Assembly: GCF_036039175.1 (NCBI RefSeq) | Contig: NZ_JAYXKP010000004.1 | Span: 62,001-126,000, forward strand | Direction of reading: 5' to 3' | DNA: 64,000 bases | Source of the DNA: Marinilactibacillus sp036039175 | GTDB lineage: Bacteria > Bacillota > Bacilli > Lactobacillales > Carnobacteriaceae_A | Shown here: one piece after another, positions 34,325-42,000 of the stretch | How positions within the stretch are numbered: position 1 is the stretch's first letter | Layout: each line of letters starts with the position of its first letter | Notes under the pieces: generated by a model | The model's input: only the letters and a program-made list of their open reading frames with translations | Database searches by the model: none | Told to the model about the DNA's origin: nothing | Program-made: the position numbers and the translations under genes

Positions 34325-34374
34325 AAAAGACCGTTATATCCGCCACTTAGTTGGGAAGATATAACGGTCTTTTA
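34325..34374. terminator. Bidirectional terminator
   Basis: AAAAGACCGTTATATC pairs with GATATAACGGTCTTTT between the convergent CPBP and ogt genes. T-tracts exist on both strands. Confidence 0.85.
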
Positions 34375-34881
34375 TTTGTTATTTTCTAATTCAAGCAAAT
34401 CCAATTTCATCGGTAATCCACCTCGAAAACCTCTCGGTGCACCATTTTTTGGTCCCACACGATGACAAGGATAAACAATTAGTAAGGGATTCTTACCAAT
34501 AGCCGTCCCGATTGCTCGAGAATGAGTGGCACCTTTGTTTAACGTGGCGGCAATATCACTATAGATGACTGTCTGACCATAAGGAATATCATATAATGCT
34601 TTCCAAACCTTTATCTGAAAGGGGGTACCAATGAGTTCAACTGGAAAGGTGAATACCTTTCGTTTATAAGAAAGATACTCTTCGAATTGCTGAACGTAAA
34701 GAGAAAGTTTCTGATCATCTCTTATTAAAGTTGCCTTAAATGGTAAACGACTCACCCAATCTTCAAGTTCCTTTTTGTTTTTAGGAGAAGACCCCACAAA
34801 AATTAATCCATTATCACTGGCGAGAATGTAAAACGACCAATGGTCATAGACAACTTCTGAAAAGTAAAGTTCTGTCTGCAT
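34372..34881 (-). CDS. ogt: Methylated-DNA--protein-cysteine methyltransferase
   Basis: This 169-residue protein removes alkyl groups from O6-alkylguanine by transfer to its own cysteine, a one-time reaction. The active site PCHRV (Cys139) and the upstream helix-turn-helix (PYGQTVIYSDIAATLNKGATHSRAIGTAIGKNP) are complete. The N-terminal part (about 1-75) is the usual less conserved domain. The ATG at 34881 has AAGGAG eight bases upstream; the GTG two codons earlier is too close to that site. It lies downstream of the deoxynucleoside kinase gene with a gap of only 33 bases, so the two may form one operon linked to nucleotide and DNA repair. Confidence 0.93.
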   Translation of the reverse strand: MQTELYFSEVVYDHWSFYILASDNGLIFVGSSPKNKKELEDWVSRLPFKATLIRDDQKLSLYVQQFEEYLSYKRKVFTFPVELIGTPFQIKVWKALYDIPYGQTVIYSDIAATLNKGATHSRAIGTAIGKNPLLIVYPCHRVGPKNGAPRGFRGGLPMKLDLLELENNK

Positions 34882-34914
34882 ACGCACTACTCCTTAAGTT
34901 TCAGTCATCTTTTA

Positions 34915-35553
34915 CTAAATAGAATGCTCAGTCAATGCAGATTTGATTTCCTGCATAACATAAATTTTATCTTCGTTGCGATCAAGATCAATCGAATCGA
35001 TATCAATTACTAATGTAGGACTTTGATTGTAAGCATCGAACCAGTCGTCGTAACGACTATGTAATTTAGTATAATACTCCAACAATTCAGGGTTACCATC
35101 CACTTGCTCAAAAGAGCGCCCTCTTTTTTTAATTCTCTCCAAATGTGTATCTAGGGAGCCACGTAAATAAATCAATAGATCCGGAGCTTTTTTAGGAATA
35201 TCTTTAAGTTCTTCCATCATATTTTCCAGAAGATCTGTATAAAGAATCATTTCAGCCTCACTCATATTGCCTTCTTCATAATTAATCTTAGTAAATAAGG
35301 CATCTTCATATATGGAGCGATCCAAAACGTTATGTCTATGGACTAAAGCCTCTTTAATACTTCTAAAACGTGTATTCAAAAAGAAAATCTGTAAAGAAAA
35401 GGCCCATCTCTTAGGGTCTGCATAAAACTTCTCAAGAATAGGATTATCAACTACTTGCTCATAAAAAGCCTCACTTTGAAATTCCTCTGAAATAAATGTT
35501 GTAAATGTACTTTTTCCTGCGCCGATCATACCTGCTAAAACGATCACTGACAT
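34915..35553 (-). CDS. Deoxynucleoside kinase (deoxyadenosine/deoxyguanosine kinase type)
   Basis: This 212-residue kinase phosphorylates deoxynucleosides for salvage. Its P-loop is LAGMIGAGKST near the start, the ERS/DRS-type motif is NVLDRSIYEDALF, and the lid region KKRGRSFEQVD holds arginines that bind phosphate. It resembles the dAK/dGK pair of lactobacilli, which is often duplicated there; only one copy is seen here. The ATG at 35553 follows AAGGAG; the in-frame start five codons earlier would overlap that site. It lies divergently from the adhesin gene, with 535 bases between. Confidence 0.9.
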   Translation of the reverse strand: MSVIVLAGMIGAGKSTFTTFISEEFQSEAFYEQVVDNPILEKFYADPKRWAFSLQIFFLNTRFRSIKEALVHRHNVLDRSIYEDALFTKINYEEGNMSEAEMILYTDLLENMMEELKDIPKKAPDLLIYLRGSLDTHLERIKKRGRSFEQVDGNPELLEYYTKLHSRYDDWFDAYNQSPTLVIDIDSIDLDRNEDKIYVMQEIKSALTEHSI

Positions 35554-36088
35554 CTTATCTCCTTCCATTCTTTAAAAAATACTCCCTAATATCATACCAC
35601 AGGAATCTTCCAACTATTATTAAGATTTCTGAAACCTTTCCATCTTATCCATACGAAAGTCTCGAAATAGAGTTTATTACATAAAAATAATAATTGAAAT
35701 ATTTATTATGAAAAATTTCACTTTTAATCGTATCACCCATAAAAAGAAACTTTAAAGAGTTTATTTGATAGCCTTTCCAATTGTAAATTGATAGAAAAAC
35801 ATTTTCAAACAAATGGGTCTATTTGTTATAATCATCAAATTTAAATATAACAAAATTAGTGGTTTTAAGGTATCAATTTAATTGTTTTGTTCTTTTTGAT
35901 ACTATTTTCTCGAGAAGTTACGGAAATTAATCGAACATTTCAAAAGATTAAATTCGTAACAAAAATTACGGAAGGGAGAGAAAAAGTATAAGTAGGATAG
36001 ATACATAAAGACACCTGAGAAGCGTGTTATCCTGCTGCTTCATTACTAAACGGAAAACTAAGCAAGAGTTTTGAAGGAGGACAAAGAA
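35554..36088. other. Long leader region of the giant adhesin gene
   Basis: No gene is supported here. It contains a promoter (35804-35832), a hairpin (GTATCAA with TTGATAC, 35870-35902) and a second possible hairpin (AGGATA with TATCCT, about 35994-36034). A transcript from that promoter would have a leader of about 250 bases, which is long for a surface protein gene and suggests control at the RNA level. Confidence 0.45.
35804..35832 (+). promoter_or_regulatory. Promoter of the giant adhesin gene
   Basis: TTCAAA (35804-35809), a 17-base spacer and a perfect TATAAT (35827-35832). It is the best box pair in the region before the adhesin gene. Confidence 0.6.
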
Positions 36089-39000
36089 TTGAAACAGTAT
36101 ACTCGAACGAAAAAAGCGAAAAATAAAAAAGTAAACAGATATGTGAAGAGAGCATCTTACGCGGCCATTGCGACGACGCTAGCTTTTCAACCGATTGCCC
36201 CACTATTTCAAAATGGACAATTTGTCGGTTTTTCAGACCAGAAAGTGAATGCAGCATTAGCAGATATTAGTTTATTAGGTGCAGGAAGTACATTACAAAG
36301 TAACGTTGGACAGGCTGAAGAAGAAGGAACGAGAATTTTTCAAAACGCAGATGGGACTTATAATCTTGATGTAACCTTGCGTGGGCAAGGTGGTGGGGTA
36401 CAAGCTGGACTAATTGATCCAAAGAATGCAGTATTTGTTATCCCCCCAGAATTGAGTGATGAAATTAATACGAATAGCGCTACGATTGACATCAATGTAA
36501 ACGTTCTACTGCCAAATACGTTAACAGCTTTAGATAATGCAGCTTTAAATAGTGTAACTGGATTAGTCGGTGCGTTGATAGGCGCAGTTGGTGGTGTCGG
36601 CGAAGGATTGGGTGTATCTGGTTTAGGGCGGTTACAAACTGCTGTCCAAGCTTTACAAGATTCACTCACGCTTCCATACAGTGCTACGGTACCCGCTACA
36701 GTTTCAAGAGCAGCGGATGGTTCGACCATCCTTAGAGCTGATTTTACTCAAGGATTGGGGCAAGCCATTACGCAAAACTATGCAAGAATTGTTAATGAAG
36801 TGATTGCAGCAATCAACGGAGTCAGAGTAACAAATCTTTTACTAGGACCAGTTGTTAATCCATTACTAATCCCTGTAAGAAACTTAGTCGCTCCTCTTAC
36901 AACTTTAGTAAATGGGGTAGTATCGGGAACGAACCCGATATTAAATCAAACAGTAGATTTAAGTGTTGCTGGGAATTCATCCTTCAGACTTAGAAATGTG
37001 ACAGTTACAGAACCAGATACTGAAACAGCGGACGTAAGAGCTGCTGTGGTTTCCGTTACAGGTCCAGAACTACTAGATGTTAACATCCTAACAGACATTC
37101 AAACCGAAGCACCTTTTGTAACTTATCTATTTGATGGTGTAGTCATAGAAGGTCCTTTCAGTCCTGCTGCCCCATCAGTCGATCCATTAACGGAAGTGGC
37201 GACAGAAATTACAGGATCTACAACAGATATTGAAATACCTGACGATGTTACATTAACAGCTATTTCAACTTTACCGGATGGATCAACCGTATCTGCAGAA
37301 GTTGCGGAAGATGGTAGCTTCTCTATTCCGTTAGGGGGCTTTGATCTTACAGCAAACGATATAGTCACAACAGTCATTAGCGCATCAAATACGGCTGGGA
37401 CAGTGAACAGTTCTCCAACAACAACGATTGTAGAAGCCGTTGAAGAACCAGAAGATCCAGACTGGCAAGGGTATACACCAGGAGTACCGACTACACAAGA
37501 AGTAACCGTTGATTCAACAACGTTATCGGGATACGTGACAGATGATCTAGAGGCTATACCCGCAGGAACCTTGCTCGAAGCGACTTTACAAATTGGAGAA
37601 GAAGCAACGCCCGTTATAGTGAACGTTAATCCCGACGGAACATTTGATTTTGATTTAACAGGAATTGAACTGACTGAGGGGCAAGTGCTCAACATAGCAA
37701 TACGAGCTACTTTAGAAGGTGAATTTCGAACAGGAGACGCCGCAGTAAGAGTCGTAGGTCCGGCGGTTGAAGAACCAGAAGAGCCAGAGGATATAGACTG
37801 GCAAGGGTTCAGTCCTGTTGCACCTACTGTTCAAAACGTAGTTCTGGTGGGTACTACAGAAGTGTCGGGTACAACAACAGATTTACCTGCGGATGTACCC
37901 GATGGTGTGACGCTTTTCGCTCAAGGGTTTGTGCCGGGGCAAGGCGCTTTTGAAACAGAAGTAGCTGAAGATGGAAGTTTTACGATTTTTACAGATGGCT
38001 ATGAGTTTCAAGAAGATGATAGTATCTTCGTATCCATTGTAGCCAGATTGGGGAACGAGTCTAGAAGTAGTACAGTTGTAGAAAGAATCATTTCTGCAGA
38101 AGATCCTTTTGGTGGATTTGTACCAGCTGCTCCTACCGCTGGGGAATTAAGAACGAATTCTGAAACATTATCAGGATCTACCACAACTTTACCTGGCGAT
38201 GTGCCAGATGGCGTAGAAATCATTGCGTTTATGAGAGTGGTTACTGAAGATACAATTATTTCAGCTACTGTCCAACCGGATGGAAGTTTTACTTTTAATT
38301 TAGAAGGAGTCGACTTACCAGAAGGTGAAACTTTTGAAGTATTCATAAATGGTCTAGCCGAAAACGGAGCGACAGTTCAAAGTGAATCGTATTTTGATAT
38401 TATTCTACCTGCTGAAGAAGAACCAGCAGATCCATGGGCAGACTTTACCTTTGAATTGCCAACAATCGATGAAGTTACTGCAGATTCTGAAGCAATCAGT
38501 GGAATAATCGGTAATGATGTTGCAGATGTCCCTGCGGGAGCGGAATTAGTTGCTTCTATTACCTTGCCAAACGGTGTTGTTGTTCAAGTAGATGTTGCAG
38601 ATGATGGAACTTACTCGTATGATCTCGGGGACATAGAGTTACTTGAAGGTCAAACGGTAGCAGTTCAAATCATCGGAACACTTGATGAAGTGACATTAAC
38701 GAGTGGAACAGCCACAGCGGAAGTGTTAGCTGGAGAAGAAGATCCAGTAGATCCGTGGGCAGGATTCGAGTTTGGCCTACCAATAATCAACGCAGTCACA
38801 GAAGATTCAACAGTGATTAGTGGAGCGATTGGTAATCCTATTGAAGATGTACCAGCAGGAGCTGATTTGACTGCCTTAATTACATTACCAAACGGGGATG
38901 TATTAAGAGCACCACTGGCAGCTGATGGAACTTATACCGCTTCATTAGGTGGTTTAGTATTAACTGAGGGAGAAGAGATTTCGGTAGAAATTTCTGGGGT

Positions 39001-42000
39001 TCTCGGTGGAGAAACAGTCACAAGTAATCCTGCAACAGCGACGGTGCTAGCCGGTGAAGAAGAACCGGAGCCAGAAAATCCTTGGGGTGACTTCACATTA
39101 GATGCACCAACGATTAATACTGTGACAACCGATACAGAAGTAATCAGTGGAGCAATTGGAAACCCAGTTGAAGAAATTCCTAGTGATGCAATTCTTACAG
39201 CTCGAATCACTTTACCAAATGGAGCTATTTTGAATGTCCCAGTAGTAGATGGAGCATACTCAGCATCACTAAGAGGTCTAGCACTAGCTGAGGGAGAAGA
39301 AGTTTCAGTCCAAATTATCGGTCTTCTTGATGAAGTTAGTTTGTCAAGTGATGTAACAACGACTACGGTAACAGCTGGAGAAGGAGAAGAACCTGCAGAT
39401 CCATGGGGTGACTTTGAATTTGGTCTACCAGTTATTGACTCATTGACTGCAGATTCGGAAACGATTAGCGGAGCAATTAGCAACGATCCAGAAGAGATTC
39501 CGGAAGGCGCAGAATCTATTGCTTACATCACTTTACCAGGTGGAACAGTTGTCCAAGCGCCAGTCTTGCCAGACGGTACATTCGTTTACGATCTTGACGG
39601 ACTAGAATTGTCTGAAGGAGATATCGTCGCTGTCGAAATTATCGGTACATTAGGTGATGTAAGTTCAATAAGTCCGACAGCAGTCAGTGTAGTTGCGGCC
39701 GGCGAAGAGGATGAAGAGCCGACTGATCCAGAAGAACCAGAAACGCCGGATTGGGGTGGTTTCTTACCAAGTGCACCAACAGTCGGTACGTTACCAGCCA
39801 ATGCAACAAGTTTGACTGGTTCAACACCTGATACTCCTGAAACGTTACCAGAGGGTATGGAATTGGTCGCACAGTTTAGAATGCTACCAGATGGAGAATG
39901 GATTACAGCAGACGTAGCTGATGATGGTTCATTTACATTTAATCTAGAAGGTATGTCATTAGTTGTGGGTGAAGAGTTTGAGGTTAGAACGTTTGCTTCA
40001 TTTGGAGGAGAAACTCGTTCAAGTGTACCAGCTACGGGAACAATCACACCGTTTGAAATAGATCCAGAAGATCCATGGGGAGAATTCGCCTTAGGTGTTC
40101 CAACACTCAATGCATTAACGGAAGATTCTGAAACTGTTGGCGGAATGATCGGAAACCTTGCAAACACTGTACCAGATGGAGCGGAACTTAGAGCCGTTAT
40201 TACGTTACCTGACGGAAGTACTTTAGATGTAGACGTAGACGAAACAGGTATGTTTACAGCAGCTCTAGGAGACTTTGAGTTAGTTGAAGGGCAAACTGTA
40301 TCTGTTCAAATATTTGGGGCGTTAGGTGGAGAAGAAATATCAAGTGCAATCGGAACAACAACTGTTGGAGCTGGGGCAATTGATCCAGAAGAACCAACAG
40401 ATCCAGATGAAGCTTGGGAAAACTATGCACTATCTACTCCATTAGTGAATCCAGTAACAGCAGATTCAACTGTACTTTCTGGAACAACAGTGAATTTACC
40501 AAGTGATGCTCCAGAAGGAACAACCTTAAACGCAATCGCTACTTTAGCAGACGGCACGGAATTGGATGCTATTGTAGACGCAGCGGGTAACTTTGAAATT
40601 TCTCTAGATGGCCAGACATTAACTGCTGGAGAAGCGATATCCGTAACCGTTGAAGCAAGTAGAAATGGGGAAGTTATCACTAGTCCTGCTTCTACAATTA
40701 CAATTGGTACGGGCGCACAAGATCCAGATGATCAATGGGATAGCTTAGTGCTGACAGTACCATCGGTCAACCCAGTAACTTCGGAGTCTGTAGAATTGAC
40801 AGGTTCTACATTGAATACTCCAGGCTTGTTACCGGATGGAGCTACATTAAACGCTCAAGTAACGTTACCAGATGGTACTGTTTTGAACACACTAGTAGCA
40901 GCAGATGGAACATTTGTTGTATCACTTGAAGGTCAAGATTTACCAGAAGGTGAAACCATTTCGACACTGATATTTGCTGAACGTAATGGCGATAGGATTG
41001 ACAGTCCAGCAGCGACTACAACAATCGCTACGGGTTCTGTAGAAGTTCCAGAAGATCCGTCAGATGAGGAATGGGAAGCATTCAACCCAGTTGTTCCAAC
41101 CGTTAATCCGTTAACGAATGCATCAACTACAGTAACAGGGACCACTGAGAATCGACCAGGAGAAGTTCCAGCAGGAACAGTATTGACTGCGATAGTGACT
41201 TTACCAGGTGGCGGTACACTTACAGCGCCAGTTGGAGAAGATGGATCCTTTACAGTTGATTTAGAAGGAAATGATTTGACACCAGGACAAGATATTCTTA
41301 CAACAATTCTTGCGGTTCGTGAAGGAGAAGAAAGAGTTAGTTTACCAGCGACAACAACCGTAGGGGCTAGTGAACCAAGTACTCCAGAAGAACCTGGAGA
41401 ACCGGCTGATCCATGGTTAGGTTATTCACCAGCAATTCCAAGCCTATCAGGTGTAACGGAAGATTCTACAGTGTTAACAGGTAGTACAAACGATATCGCC
41501 GGCACTTACCCAGAAGGAACAGCACTGACAGTAAGCTTTGTAATTCCTGGACTAGGAACAGTTACTGAGACAGTCGCAGCAGATGGTACTTTCAGTACAC
41601 CTCTAGCAGGAGCGGCGCTTGTAGCAGGAGAAACAATTACTGCAACCGTCACTGCTTCATTAGAAGGGCAAGAACCGTTAACAAGTGCACCAGCTACGAT
41701 TACAATTGGTGAAGGTACACCGGATCCACTTCCTGAAGATCCAGATGAAGCATGGGAAGCTTATACTCCGGCAACGCCAACGCTTAACGCAGTAGATGCG
41801 GATACTACAGTTGTCAGCGGAAATACAGTTGATGTCGGAGATGCAGTGCCGGCGGATGCTACACTGTTCGCAGTACTAAGTATTCCGGGAGTAGGAGACG
41901 TTGAAGCAACTGTTGTTGATGGCGCCTTTAGCTTTGAAGTAGCTGCAGGAACGCTTGAAGCAGGCTCAACTATTACAGCTACGATAAGAGCAGAACGAGA

